From contig JAOAHZ010000002.1 in NCBI GenBank assembly GCA_026414975.1, forward strand, positions 153,745-217,744: a stretch of DNA of 64,000 nucleotides, written 5' to 3'. Both the position numbers and the translations under genes were made by a program. Every line of letters begins with the position of its first letter. The stretch's first letter is position 1. This DNA is from Bacteroidia bacterium. GTDB lineage: Bacteria; Bacteroidota; Bacteroidia; SpSt-205. Positions 7,804-16,485 of the stretch are shown here, in pieces. A model generated the notes under the pieces. That model made no database searches, had not been told where the DNA came from, and saw nothing but the letters and a program-made list of their open reading frames with translations.

Positions 7804-9276
7804 ATGGCATCTCGCGTTGCTGTCTGGCTACTCAATGACCTGCGCCTTCATGACCATCCTGCTCTGCACGCAGCTCTACAAAAACAGCCTGAGCATGTAG
7901 AGTTTGTGTTTATCTGGGGGCCTCCTCTCATAAGCTGGGGCAAACTTTCCTATCCACCACACTTTCCCGGCGTGAATCGTCGCATCAGCCCGATGCGCGA
8001 ACGATTTATCATAGAATCACTTTTAGACTTAGCCCGCCGAGTCCCTTTGACCCTATTGGAAGGAGAACCAGATGAAGTCCTTCCAGCTTGGGCTGCCAGC
8101 CGAGGCCTATCCGCTGTATATGCTCACAAAGAATGGGCTGTAGAGGAAAGTGCCTACCAAGAAGCTGTGGCTAAGGCGCTCCAGCGACACAACATCACCC
8201 TGTCTCTCCATGAAGGCAACGCTCTGTATGAAAGCTCCCAGCTACCCTTTCCTATTGAGGCTTTACCCCAGCTATTTACGCGCTTCCGGCAGCTCGTTGA
8301 GCGCACAGTTCAAGTCAAGCCCCCTCTCCCTGAACCCACCTTACCCTCCCCTATCCCCAACCCAGAGACCGAAAAATGGTTGGAAGAGCGTCTCAGCAAA
8401 CTACCCTCCCTCCACGAGCAAAGCTTTCATTTCCGAGGAGGAGAACGAGCGGGTCAAAGCTGGGTAAAGCGGTACTTTGAACGCGCCGTATTTACCTACA
8501 AGGAAACCCGAAATAGGTTTTACGGAGAGACCTTTAGCAGTCATTTCTCACCGTGGTTGGCGTTGGGATGTCTATCTCCTCGGTGGATTTACGCTCAACT
8601 TCGTGAAGCCGAAAAATCCCATAAGGCCAACGAATCCACCTACTGGTTGTTTTTTGAGCTTTTATGGAGAGAGTACTTTCGGTGGTTAGGGGCTCGTTGG
8701 GGCTGGCGCTTCTTTGCCTCGGGCGGGCTGCGAGACCTCAATCTCCCTTGGCGGCGCGATGCTAAGCTCTTTCAGGCCTGGAAAGAGGGACAAACAGGCT
8801 ACCCTATCGTGGATGCTGCTATGCGTGAGCTGAGCGCCACCGGCTGGACTTCCAATCGCGCCCGGCAGATTGTAGCCAGCTTCCTCACCAAAAACTTATT
8901 CATAGACTGGCGGTGGGGAGCCGCCTACTTTGAAACTCAGCTGATAGATTACGATGTGTATAGTAACTGGGGAAACTGGCTCTATCAAGCCGGGGTCGGC
9001 ACAGATGGGCGAGGATTCCGATGGTTTGACCCAGTCCGTCAAGCGAAACTGTATGATAACGATGGAGGTTTTATCCGCTTGTGGGTACCCGAACTGCGAA
9101 GCCTATCCGCTCCTCGCATCTATATGCCTGAGCCTAATCAGCGCCCTGCTTTACGCTATCCTCAGCCTATCGTAGATTGGCAACAGAGCCTTGCTTACGC
9201 TAAGGACACCTACTGGCGTGCCGTCAAAGGCGAGCCTAAAGGAAACCAGCTACTCAAACTTTTCCGAGAGGAATAG
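7804..9276 (+). CDS. DASH-type cryptochrome / DNA photolyase
   Basis: A flavoprotein of the photolyase/cryptochrome family, 490 residues, with an N-terminal antenna-binding domain (VAVWLLNDLRLHDHPAL) and a C-terminal FAD-binding helical domain. The DASH subgroup is indicated by TGYPIVDAAMRELSATGW, NRARQIVASFLTKNLFIDW, YDVYSNWGNWLYQAGVG and the asparagine-tryptophan pattern after it, and by QAKLYDNDGGFIRLWVPEL. DASH proteins repair cyclobutane pyrimidine dimers in single-stranded DNA under blue light and may also signal. No light-regulated partner gene is visible beside it. A TTTGTTTG sequence seven bases before the ATG resembles the promoter box with one mismatch. The start at 7804 places the first strand correctly. 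Confidence 0.9.
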   Translation: MASRVAVWLLNDLRLHDHPALHAALQKQPEHVEFVFIWGPPLISWGKLSYPPHFPGVNRRISPMRERFIIESLLDLARRVPLTLLEGEPDEVLPAWAASRGLSAVYAHKEWAVEESAYQEAVAKALQRHNITLSLHEGNALYESSQLPFPIEALPQLFTRFRQLVERTVQVKPPLPEPTLPSPIPNPETEKWLEERLSKLPSLHEQSFHFRGGERAGQSWVKRYFERAVFTYKETRNRFYGETFSSHFSPWLALGCLSPRWIYAQLREAEKSHKANESTYWLFFELLWREYFRWLGARWGWRFFASGGLRDLNLPWRRDAKLFQAWKEGQTGYPIVDAAMRELSATGWTSNRARQIVASFLTKNLFIDWRWGAAYFETQLIDYDVYSNWGNWLYQAGVGTDGRGFRWFDPVRQAKLYDNDGGFIRLWVPELRSLSAPRIYMPEPNQRPALRYPQPIVDWQQSLAYAKDTYWRAVKGEPKGNQLLKLFREE

Positions 9277-9302
9277 CTTCCAACAAAATCAGCCCATCGC
9301 TC

Positions 9303-9377
9303 CAAAACCACAGACCACGAGACTCCTTCTGACATAAGCTTGACCTTCACGTCCAAGCCAGACAGACTGTGGTTTTG
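9303..9377. repeat. 11-bp perfect inverted repeat in the gap before the GT4 gene
   Basis: CAAAACCACAG at 9303-9313 is matched by its exact reverse complement CTGTGGTTTTG at 9367-9377, with 53 bases between. The arms lie in the 158-base gap between the cryptochrome stop and the promoter box at 9420. They could bind a regulator or fold into a long-loop structure; the loop is too long for a typical terminator. Confidence 0.45.
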
Positions 9378-9419
9378 AAAAGGCGGATGACAGACTCTGA
9401 TGATAGGCTTTAGCGGCTT

Positions 9420-9427
9420 TACTTTTG
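9420..9427 (+). promoter_or_regulatory. -7 promoter box (TAnnTTTG) of the GT4 gene
   Basis: TACTTTTG is an exact consensus match ending seven bases before the GTG start at 9435. It supports that GTG as the true start. Confidence 0.6.
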
Positions 9428-9434
9428 CGAGGCG

Positions 9435-10610
9435 GTGATTCGCTTTCTTCAGCTCACGCCTAAGCCCCCATACCCTCCTAATGATGGAGGAGCCCTCGCC
9501 ATGGCCCACGCTTTAGAGACGGTTACCCTGTTAGGCTGGGAAACCCACGGGCTTACGATGAGCACCTACAAGCATCCCTACACACCCCAACCCTCTATTC
9601 CGACTCCCTTCACCGCAATAGAAGTAGATACCCGTCCCACCTTGAGGGGGGCTCTCAGGAACCTCCTATCTCGCGAGCCTTATCATGTGGCCCGTTTCCG
9701 CAGCTCTCAATACGCCTATGCCTTAGAGCAACTCATAGATAAGTTTCAACCCCACATCATTCAAGTAGAGAGCCCTTATCTGACACCTTATGTGGAGTCC
9801 ATCCCTCTGCCTAAGGTATATCGTCTGCACAACATAGAGTCCCAAATATGGCATCGCCACGCTCAAGAAAGAAAATGGTACCTGCGCTCTTACTTCTACC
9901 TCCAAGCTAAGCGCATAGAGGCCTACGAACGATCTATCCTCTCCGTTTACGACGGGCTTCTGCCTATTTCAGAGAAAGAAGCGCGGTTTGCCGAAGATAG
10001 CGGCTACAGGGGACGCATGGAAATTTTCCCTTTTGGGATTGAGGTAGAGAAGTACAAAGCACCTTCATTAGAAGCTCATCCCCCTCGCATAGGATTCATC
10101 GGAGGATTAGACTGGATGCCTAATCAGCAAGGCATCGTCTGGTTCCTGGACAAGGTATGGAAACCCTTCCGGCGAAAACACCCTGACGCTCACCTTTCCA
10201 TAGCTGGACGAAACACCCCTCGATGGCTTTACCGATATGCGGACTCACATACTCACATCCTCGGAGAAGTGCCCAACGCCCAGGCGTTCCTGCATCAGCA
10301 CGAGATATTCATTGCTCCTCTTTTTTCCGGTAGCGGCATTCGTATCAAGCTCATAGAGGCCTTCGCAACTGGACGAGCTGTGGTAGCTACTTCCATAGCA
10401 GCCGAGAGCTTGGTGTATCAAGCAGGGCATGAAGTGCTAATTGCCGATACACCGAGGGCGTTTCTGGAGAGTCTATCTCTCCTATACACAGACAAAACTC
10501 TGCGTGAGCGCATGGGTAGAGCAGCCCGTGCTTTAGCCGAACGGCAATACGATCGCCGTATCCTTTTACCTCGTTTGAAGGCTTTTTATGAGTCTCTCCT
10601 GCATCGGTAG
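9435..10610 (+). CDS. GT4-family glycosyltransferase
   Basis: A GT-B fold sugar transferase of 391 residues. The N-terminal half starts with FLQLTPKPPYPPNDGGALAM, the acceptor-side signature of the group, and the C-terminal half has IGFIGGLDWMPNQQGIVWFL, LSIAGRNTP, ILGEVPNAQAFLHQHEIFIAPLFSGSG and the donor-binding EAFATGRAVVATSIAAES. It probably adds a sugar to a cell-surface glycan or LPS intermediate at the cytoplasmic face of the membrane; the actual sugar cannot be read from sequence. It begins at a GTG preceded by an exact promoter box, and its last 23 bases overlap anmK. Confidence 0.87.
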   Translation: MIRFLQLTPKPPYPPNDGGALAMAHALETVTLLGWETHGLTMSTYKHPYTPQPSIPTPFTAIEVDTRPTLRGALRNLLSREPYHVARFRSSQYAYALEQLIDKFQPHIIQVESPYLTPYVESIPLPKVYRLHNIESQIWHRHAQERKWYLRSYFYLQAKRIEAYERSILSVYDGLLPISEKEARFAEDSGYRGRMEIFPFGIEVEKYKAPSLEAHPPRIGFIGGLDWMPNQQGIVWFLDKVWKPFRRKHPDAHLSIAGRNTPRWLYRYADSHTHILGEVPNAQAFLHQHEIFIAPLFSGSGIRIKLIEAFATGRAVVATSIAAESLVYQAGHEVLIADTPRAFLESLSLLYTDKTLRERMGRAARALAERQYDRRILLPRLKAFYESLLHR

Positions 10611-11697
10611 CTGGCGCGTCTTGTCGCTGATGGCAGGCAGTTCAGCGGATGGGGTCAGCGCAGCCCTCGTACTGTATCGCCACTTCTGGCCCTCCTCCCT
10701 TCGGCAAGGCGAAGGACCCACCGCAAAAGCCTGGGATTACATCATCTTAGAAGCTGAGACCTTACCCTATCCCCCTTTCCTGATAGATAACTTACACAAG
10801 AGCCTCACCCTTTCAGGCTACGAGCTTCTACAGTTGAGTATCGTTTATACCGACTGGACGGGGGAAGTGATACAGCGCCGCTTTAGAAGGAGGGTGTACG
10901 ACCTCCTTGTGTGGCATCCGCCCAACATATTTCATGAGCCGTCTCAGGGACTTACTTGGAGTTTAGGCGACCCAGAGCGACTTCGGGTTCAGCTGGGGAA
11001 GCCTATCGTAACGCACCTTCGGGCACGAGATATAGCCAGTGGAGGGACAGGAGCCCCCCTTATTCCTAATGCGGATGCATGCCTTTTTGCTGAGTACGGG
11101 ACACTCCTCAACTTAGGCGGGATTGCCAATCTCACTCATTTGCCGAATCCCATAGCCTACGATATCACTCCTTGTAATCAGCTCCTCAACGCCCTTGCTT
11201 CTCAAGCTAATCCTACCCTTACCTATGATCCCGAAGGCACACTGGCTCGTCAAGGACGCTTTATTTCCGAACTCAAAGCTGTTTTTCATCATCACCCCTT
11301 CTTCTCGCTCTCAGCACCTAAATCATTAGACAATCAAACTGTTCGGCGAGACTTCATCGTCCCTTTTCTATCTCATTCGGCTGAGCCGGTAGATAAGCTC
11401 CACACAGCTACCCAGCTCATCGCCGAGGAGCTTACAAAGGCCCTGCGAAGCGTAGGAGCCAAGCGATTCACCTGTACGGGAGGGGGGACTCACAATCGCT
11501 TTCTCATAGAGGTACTCCAAGCAAAGACGGCAGAAGAAGGGATAGAGTATTTACCCGCTCCGCCTTTAGTGGTAGATTACCGGGAGAGCGTAGGCTTCGG
11601 GCTCTTAGGGCTGTGGCGCTACCTCGATGAAGATAATACGCATGGAAAGTGGACAGGGGCAAGGCGCGCCCACAGCAGTGGCTTACTTTCGCTGTAA
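10588..11697 (+). CDS. anmK: Anhydro-N-acetylmuramic acid kinase
   Basis: AnmK phosphorylates and opens 1,6-anhydroMurNAc released by lytic transglycosylases during peptidoglycan recycling; an MltG-type transglycosylase is encoded at 31.4 kb. Family motifs are present in order: VLSLMAGSSADGVSAAL (phosphate loop), HLRARDIASGGTGAPLIPNAD, LLNLGGIANLTHL, AYDITPCNQLLNALA with the catalytic Asp, and CTGGGTHNRFLIEVL. The DITPCN form instead of DTGPGN fits what I recall of Bacteroidota members. 369 residues is normal. The gene overlaps the upstream glycosyltransferase, so it shares its promoter, and its end overlaps the convergent universal stress gene by 15 bases. Confidence 0.9.
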   Translation: MSLSCIGSWRVLSLMAGSSADGVSAALVLYRHFWPSSLRQGEGPTAKAWDYIILEAETLPYPPFLIDNLHKSLTLSGYELLQLSIVYTDWTGEVIQRRFRRRVYDLLVWHPPNIFHEPSQGLTWSLGDPERLRVQLGKPIVTHLRARDIASGGTGAPLIPNADACLFAEYGTLLNLGGIANLTHLPNPIAYDITPCNQLLNALASQANPTLTYDPEGTLARQGRFISELKAVFHHHPFFSLSAPKSLDNQTVRRDFIVPFLSHSAEPVDKLHTATQLIAEELTKALRSVGAKRFTCTGGGTHNRFLIEVLQAKTAEEGIEYLPAPPLVVDYRESVGFGLLGLWRYLDEDNTHGKWTGARRAHSSGLLSL

Positions 11698-12537
11698 GGG
11701 AAAGGCTAAGAGAGGATACTCTAAGTGCTGAGCGACATTTTCCGTAATGCTACCAAAAAGCAGTTGAGCCAAACCTTTCCGCGCATGCGTGCCCATCACA
11801 AGGAGGTCCGCTTTTTCTGCCTCCATCGCTTGGCGCAGCCCCTCTTCTACGGAAATGTCGTTGTACACCCGCAACTCCATCGGCTCATGCTTGACGGCCT
11901 CTTTCACTTGCCCTAAGAACCTATCTATAGATGGTGTATCGTAAAAAACGTATGGCGTATTGATGATTAGAAGCGTAACCTTGACGCCAGCCCAAGGGCG
12001 TAGGAAATGGACCGCTTCCTGTATGAGCGGAACAGTCATGTCATCAAAGATATCTACAGGAAGCAAGACCTTTTGATAGGCTGTATAGGTGTTTTTGGGA
12101 TGAATAGCCAGCACAGGAACAGGACTGTGTCGGATAAGACGGGCGGTATTCGTACCAAAAATGCCGCCATGCCATAGGCTAGTGGCCCCGCGAGTACCCA
12201 TCACAATGAGCCCCGTTCCTGGTACTTTATCTATGTACTCGTCAGGTCGCCAAACCGTCAAATCGCCCCAAAGATGTAATAACACCCGCGTCCCCGAGGC
12301 GGACAACGATGCAGCATACGCCTCTAAATGTTTCAGAAGTTCACCTCGGATCTTCATGTCCATCTCAGCATCCACAATGGCTGAGAGCCCACCTTGGTAG
12401 GCTATACTGGCATAAGGACGATCATAAATGTGAGCTATATGAAGTTCAGCATTGAGCTTCTGGGCAATCTGTATGGCGTAAGCATAAGCGTTGCGTGCTA
12501 CGTCTGAAAAGTCTGTTAGGTGTAGGATGGCTTTCAT
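11683..12537 (-). CDS. Universal stress protein with two Usp domains
   Basis: A cytoplasmic tandem-UspA protein of 284 residues. The first domain (1-148) opens with KAILHLTDFSDVARNAYAYA and ends with VMGTRGATSLWHGGIFGTNT and VPVLAIHP, close to the ATP-binding G-x2-G-x9-G-T/S motif. The second (about 152-284) ends with VMGTHARKGLAQLLFGSITENV, where the first motif glycine is changed to alanine. Such proteins bind ATP or other nucleotides and are made in stress; the direct target is not known. It has its own exact promoter box five bases before the ATG. The 3' end overlaps anmK tail to tail. Confidence 0.9.
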   Translation of the reverse strand: MKAILHLTDFSDVARNAYAYAIQIAQKLNAELHIAHIYDRPYASIAYQGGLSAIVDAEMDMKIRGELLKHLEAYAASLSASGTRVLLHLWGDLTVWRPDEYIDKVPGTGLIVMGTRGATSLWHGGIFGTNTARLIRHSPVPVLAIHPKNTYTAYQKVLLPVDIFDDMTVPLIQEAVHFLRPWAGVKVTLLIINTPYVFYDTPSIDRFLGQVKEAVKHEPMELRVYNDISVEEGLRQAMEAEKADLLVMGTHARKGLAQLLFGSITENVAQHLEYPLLAFPLQRK

Positions 12538-12542
12538 GAGGG

Positions 12543-12550
12543 CAAAGTTA
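12543..12550 (-). promoter_or_regulatory. -7 promoter box (TAnnTTTG) of the universal stress gene
   Basis: Read on the minus strand this is TAACTTTG, exact consensus, with five bases (CCCTC) to the ATG at 12537. Confidence 0.65.
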
Positions 12551-12562
12551 GGGGGTTTATTC

Positions 12563-14860
12563 TTACTGCCAAGGACGCTCTAAAAAGCGTGTGTAACCTA
12601 AGTGAATGAATATCCGCATGGGCTGAGGCTGCCGGTCATAATAGGCGAGGAAAACGCCCAAAGGACCAATAAACGTTCGATAAAAAAGCCCACCCATAAG
12701 GTAGCGATAGAGAAGGGGCAGCTCTCTGAGGGTCGTGGGGAAAGCCAGAGCCCCCTCAGGTTGGAGAGGAGTCGGAAATCTCACCCCCAAGAAAGGCTGG
12801 TGCATATAGCCCTCGGCTCGGAAGTATATCTTTCGCCATAGGCGAAGGGTGACGTGTCCTCCTACAGCTCCGAAGCCTCTTTGATACAGCTCGGGCAAAT
12901 AAAGGGTCGGACTCTCCGGAAAGGGATAAAAAGCTGGAGAAGCTAAAATCGTGGCCACAGAATCCGCATAAGGTACTTGCAGAGAGAGACCACCTTCTAT
13001 CCGAAGTCCTAAACTGAGTGAGTGCAATACAGAGAGATTTTGGCGGTAGCGGAGTACGGCTTGCGGCCAAAAGTGCTCGGCTCGGTCATAGGATGCCCCT
13101 GAGAAAAGAGGTCTTTCTATCGCCCGATTAAGGTACAACCCCAAATACAAACGGCTACCTTGCGTGGGATATTGACGGTCGTCCTCTGAGTCTACCAGTA
13201 GCTTCAGATAGCCTGTCAGAGCGCGAACGGCGGTTTGGGTCTCGGGCAAGCCATGGCTTTCGGTGATAGCATAACGAAGCAGACCCGCCTGAGCTTCAAA
13301 TCGCCTAATCCCAAACTGAGCCCCTACTCCGACATAGTCCGCCCCCGTGAATACATTGGCTTGACGAGGTAGCGGCAACCAATACGCCCCCAGAGTCTGG
13401 TAAGTAAAGCGACTGACTTGAGTCTCACCTAAGAGACGCACATCTACAGGTAAGGGGGGACGAATGCGCACCCGAAACTCTACCCCTTGCGCAAATGAGC
13501 CCTGAGTCAGGAGAGCTTCCCCTTCCCAGCCAGCCCACCAGACTTTTTCTATTCGGGCCCCTACTTGGATTGTATAACCCGAAGGAGAAAATACCCCTAA
13601 CCCTACCCGAAGAAAAGCCTCCCCTCTTGGACGCACTAAAACAGTGAGACGAGCTTGATCCACTTTCTCCGTATCAGGCTGCAGTTCGGGAAAAAGGCTA
13701 TAAAACGAAGCCGCCCGCCTCAGCATAAAAAGCCGTTGTCGCAGCCCGTCGGAACTTAATAACTCCCCCGGCTTTATGCCTAATACTTGACGATAAAAGA
13801 ACCGTTCGTAAGGCTTAGCAGGATAGAAATCCAGAGCCGATAAGCGAATCGGATAATCCCGATAACGGGCGAAGCGCATTCGGCGCGCTTGAAGACTAGC
13901 CGAGTCTGCCCGCCGCGGCCCAAGCTGCTCCCGAAGCTCTTCTATGCAAGAAAGTGCCGCCTCATACCCCCGCCGAACCGCAAACGAGAGAGACCCCGAT
14001 GAAAAGTCCGTACTACTCATCTGCCCAAGGTCCGGCTGAATGAAAAAGCTCCGTTCAGGCAGCTTTTGCCATGTTAGCTGGTCTGATAGATGAGAAAAAA
14101 GTCGCCAGTAGTAGCCTTTTTGTCTAAATTCTTCTAAAGTCATCGGTGGCGACCCCACATGTACCCCAATAATAAAGTCCGGAGCAAATTCTCGCTGCAT
14201 AGGCTCCACTGGAAAGTTATCATATACCCCCCCGTCTACTAAGTTAGCGTACTCACGCGTGCTGAGAGGGGAGAAAAATATGGGCACCGATATAGAGACT
14301 CGCACCGCTAAAGGCAGACTACCCCTTCTAAACACCACGGGACGACGCCTATATAGATCAGCTCCAATAGCTCGGTAAGGAACCAGTAAGCTATCAAAGT
14401 TTCCCTTTGTGGCTAAATTGACTCCAGCTAACTTGGCGGTGAGCCCAAGGTTAATCTCAAAGTCAGATACCACCTGTTCTGGCAAAGGGAGATCCCCCCT
14501 AGATAAAAACTCCAAAGGTATTTCCCAGCTCGTGATGTCATACGAGCGGGTAGGGGCATAGTAAGCAAACTCTCGGAAAAAGGGCCCTGGACTCAACCAC
14601 TGGCGATTTTCCCGCATCATGATGAGGAACATTTCGGCAGGTGAATACCCCGCTGCATAAAAGCCCCCTACCATCGCTCCCATAGACGTGCCGGTTATGT
14701 AATCTATAGGAATACCCGCCTCTTCCAAGGCTTGGATGACACCCACATGAGCGGCTCCCCTCGCCCCACCTCCAGAGAGCACCAATCCTATGCGAGGTTG
14801 CCGAACGGTATCCTGTGCCCAAAGCATCATCACTGGTATCGCTCCTATGAGCCACCTCAT
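12563..14860 (-). CDS. Patatin-like phospholipase with outer-membrane barrel domain
   Basis: Residues 1-16 are a signal peptide (MRWLIGAIPVMMLWAQ). The patatin domain follows at about 22-220: GLVLSGGGARGAAHVGV (oxyanion hole), GTSMG with the nucleophile Ser, and VDGGVYDNFPV with the catalytic Asp. A POTRA-like stretch comes next (about 290-390, RLSALDFYPAKPYERF), and the last 370 residues are alternating hydrophobic strands ending in LGYTRFLERPW, as in BamA/surface-antigen barrels. This is the PlpD type V-d layout: a lipase exported and carried by its own barrel. The start is put at the ATG at 14860; the GTG at 14872 would add four residues and overlap the permease gene. 765 residues. Confidence 0.87.
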   Translation of the reverse strand: MRWLIGAIPVMMLWAQDTVRQPRIGLVLSGGGARGAAHVGVIQALEEAGIPIDYITGTSMGAMVGGFYAAGYSPAEMFLIMMRENRQWLSPGPFFREFAYYAPTRSYDITSWEIPLEFLSRGDLPLPEQVVSDFEINLGLTAKLAGVNLATKGNFDSLLVPYRAIGADLYRRRPVVFRRGSLPLAVRVSISVPIFFSPLSTREYANLVDGGVYDNFPVEPMQREFAPDFIIGVHVGSPPMTLEEFRQKGYYWRLFSHLSDQLTWQKLPERSFFIQPDLGQMSSTDFSSGSLSFAVRRGYEAALSCIEELREQLGPRRADSASLQARRMRFARYRDYPIRLSALDFYPAKPYERFFYRQVLGIKPGELLSSDGLRQRLFMLRRAASFYSLFPELQPDTEKVDQARLTVLVRPRGEAFLRVGLGVFSPSGYTIQVGARIEKVWWAGWEGEALLTQGSFAQGVEFRVRIRPPLPVDVRLLGETQVSRFTYQTLGAYWLPLPRQANVFTGADYVGVGAQFGIRRFEAQAGLLRYAITESHGLPETQTAVRALTGYLKLLVDSEDDRQYPTQGSRLYLGLYLNRAIERPLFSGASYDRAEHFWPQAVLRYRQNLSVLHSLSLGLRIEGGLSLQVPYADSVATILASPAFYPFPESPTLYLPELYQRGFGAVGGHVTLRLWRKIYFRAEGYMHQPFLGVRFPTPLQPEGALAFPTTLRELPLLYRYLMGGLFYRTFIGPLGVFLAYYDRQPQPMRIFIHLGYTRFLERPWQ

Positions 14861-14864
14861 GCTT

Positions 14865-16058
14865 TCAATCACCTTGCAAAGCTGAGCGCAAATCTATTCG
14901 TCCCAGTTGATACCGCATATAAAGAGAAAGAAGCACAGCTACACCGCTTATCAGCGCTAAAAGCCAGAGATAATCTTCTACGGCTAATCGAACTGGAAAG
15001 TATTCTAAGAGGAAACCTTCCCCTCCACGCAGCTTGATAAAGCGAAAGGTATCCTGTAAAATAACCACGATTGTGCCCAGGAGGAGACCTGCTCCTGTCG
15101 CCCCAAGCAGAAGGGCCACCGCAAGCCCCTGAAGAAGCCTGTGGATCCACGAGGGCGAAGCGCCTAACGCTTGATACAATGCCCAATCACGCCGACCTAA
15201 AAGTAAAAAGGCTGATAAGGTGCTGACTACGCCCATAAGAGTCATAAGAAGTAAAAAGAATAGCCCTATCCGAGCCAGCACTTTCTCCTGGGCCAGTACT
15301 CGGTACAATCCTTCGTGCTGGCGCCTTGGGTCTTGCACCTCTATACTAGGATATAGCTCTCGTCGCAAAGTTTTGATGAAGTTTTCTATCTTAGTAGATG
15401 GAGCCAGGTGTAGCTCTATCACATCGTACGCCAAATCACGAAAGCTGGTCCAGTCCGACTGTCGGGCAATGACCCAAGTATCATCATACTCTTTCTGGAC
15501 GCTAAAAATGCCTTGAACGTCTATCCGCTGCTTGAGGAGGCCTTCCATTCCCATGAAGGCTATGCGTCGTCCAGAGGGAATCACATAAACCCATAACGCT
15601 TCTTCCTTCAAATCGGCTAAGGCTAACTGGCTGGCCACCCCAGCGCCTATAAGCGCGTGGCGAGGACGCATGGGAAAGTTATCGCCCCAAAGGAGCTGAG
15701 TACCTATCCGACTGACCTTGGGATAACGCTCATCCACCAATCGCAAGCGCACGACAGCTTGCCGCCCTCCATATCGCAAAATAGCCACTCGTTCATAGAC
15801 CCCAGCCGCTACTTCTACTTCAGGGCGAGCCTCCAGAGCCTGCCGAAGAGAGTCAGTCAAACCGCGTCCTACCAGTCGTATTTGAGGATCCGCTCGCTGA
15901 AAAACCGTCTCCAAAAAAGCGCTGAATCCATTGAAGACCGAGGCCACGACCAACCAGGCCCATCCAGAGAGAAGCAACCCCGCAAAACTCAAGCGCAAGA
16001 GCCACCGAACGACAGGTCTTGGACTGCGCCATAGGTAGCGCCATATGAGAATCCACAT
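14865..16058 (-). CDS. LolC/LolE-like ABC permease (FtsX family)
   Basis: A 397-residue inner-membrane protein with an N-terminal membrane segment (LSFAGLLLSGWAWLVVASVFNGF), a large periplasmic domain (about 45-265) and three C-terminal membrane segments, the FtsX/MacB-type layout. WILIWRYLWRSPRPVVRWLLRLSFAG resembles the start of LolC/E subunits, which detach lipoproteins from the inner membrane together with the LolD ATPase; no ATPase gene is adjacent. It lies four bases-plus downstream of rbfA, a pairing I recall as common in Bacteroidota. Its stop lies just before the start of the patatin-like gene, so the three are probably one transcript from the rbfA promoter. Confidence 0.8.
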   Translation of the reverse strand: MWILIWRYLWRSPRPVVRWLLRLSFAGLLLSGWAWLVVASVFNGFSAFLETVFQRADPQIRLVGRGLTDSLRQALEARPEVEVAAGVYERVAILRYGGRQAVVRLRLVDERYPKVSRIGTQLLWGDNFPMRPRHALIGAGVASQLALADLKEEALWVYVIPSGRRIAFMGMEGLLKQRIDVQGIFSVQKEYDDTWVIARQSDWTSFRDLAYDVIELHLAPSTKIENFIKTLRRELYPSIEVQDPRRQHEGLYRVLAQEKVLARIGLFFLLLMTLMGVVSTLSAFLLLGRRDWALYQALGASPSWIHRLLQGLAVALLLGATGAGLLLGTIVVILQDTFRFIKLRGGEGFLLEYFPVRLAVEDYLWLLALISGVAVLLSLYMRYQLGRIDLRSALQGD

Positions 16059-16061
16059 GTA

Positions 16062-16451
16062 TCAGCTTGCCGAAGACTCGTCTTTGCCAGGGGGTGGAAG
16101 ATTTTTCAGTACCTCCTCCACTCGCCGAGCCCGCAACTCCACCTCATCGGCGAAAAATTGAACCGTCGGCATAACCTTGACCTGGTTGCGAATCTGCTGA
16201 GCCAGCCGGTAGCGTATGGTCTTGTGATGCTGGTTGAGTAAGCGAACAGCGAAGGTTTGCTTCTCGACAGGAGATACCAGTAAGTAGGCTCGGACCTGCT
16301 GAAGGTCCGATGTAACCCGCACATCGCTCACTTCGACTAATACACCACTCAACTCAGGCAGTTCATCCGTCGCTTCTCGGACGATGTCGGAGAGGTATCG
16401 CTTCATTTCCGAGGCAAAACGCTGCTGTCGTAGATTCGGGGGGCGAGCCAT
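16062..16451 (-). CDS. rbfA: Ribosome-binding factor A
   Basis: RbfA binds the 30S subunit and helps mature the 5' end of 16S rRNA, notably in the cold. The single KH-type domain is recognisable: RQQRFASEMKRYLSDIVREA, LPELSGVLVEVSDVRVTSDLQQVRAYLLV, IRYRLAQQIRNQVKVMPTVQFFADE. The frame could start at a TTG at 16457, but the ATG at 16451 (MARPPN) is preferred because an exact TACTTTTG promoter box ends three bases before it. 129 residues is the usual size. Downstream is the LolC-like permease. Confidence 0.92.
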   Translation of the reverse strand: MARPPNLRQQRFASEMKRYLSDIVREATDELPELSGVLVEVSDVRVTSDLQQVRAYLLVSPVEKQTFAVRLLNQHHKTIRYRLAQQIRNQVKVMPTVQFFADEVELRARRVEEVLKNLPPPGKDESSAS

Positions 16452-16454
16452 ATT

Positions 16455-16462
16455 CAAAAGTA
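16455..16462 (-). promoter_or_regulatory. -7 promoter box (TAnnTTTG) of rbfA
   Basis: Minus-strand TACTTTTG, exact consensus, three bases before the rbfA ATG at 16451. The box overlaps the TTG that would otherwise be the first possible start. Confidence 0.65.
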
Positions 16463-16472
16463 CGCATTTTCG

Positions 16473-16480
16473 TATCTTAG
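16473..16480 (+). promoter_or_regulatory. Probable -7 box of the S1P-lyase-like gene (one mismatch)
   Basis: TATCTTAG has one mismatch to TAnnTTTG and is five bases (AGGAG) before the ATG at 16486. It is arranged divergently from the rbfA box, only ten bases away. Confidence 0.4.
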
Positions 16481-16485
16481 AGGAG

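Noticed and set aside
7804..9276. Classical CPD photolyase (phrB)
   Set aside because: The FAD-domain motifs (NRARQIVASFLTKN, YDVYSNWGNW) match the DASH group rather than class I photolyases.
9210..9509. Minus-strand frame across the cryptochrome/GT4 gap, with protein-like segments
   Set aside because: It runs antisense through the ends of two clear genes, has no family similarity I recognise, and its middle is explained by the inverted repeat at 9303-9377.
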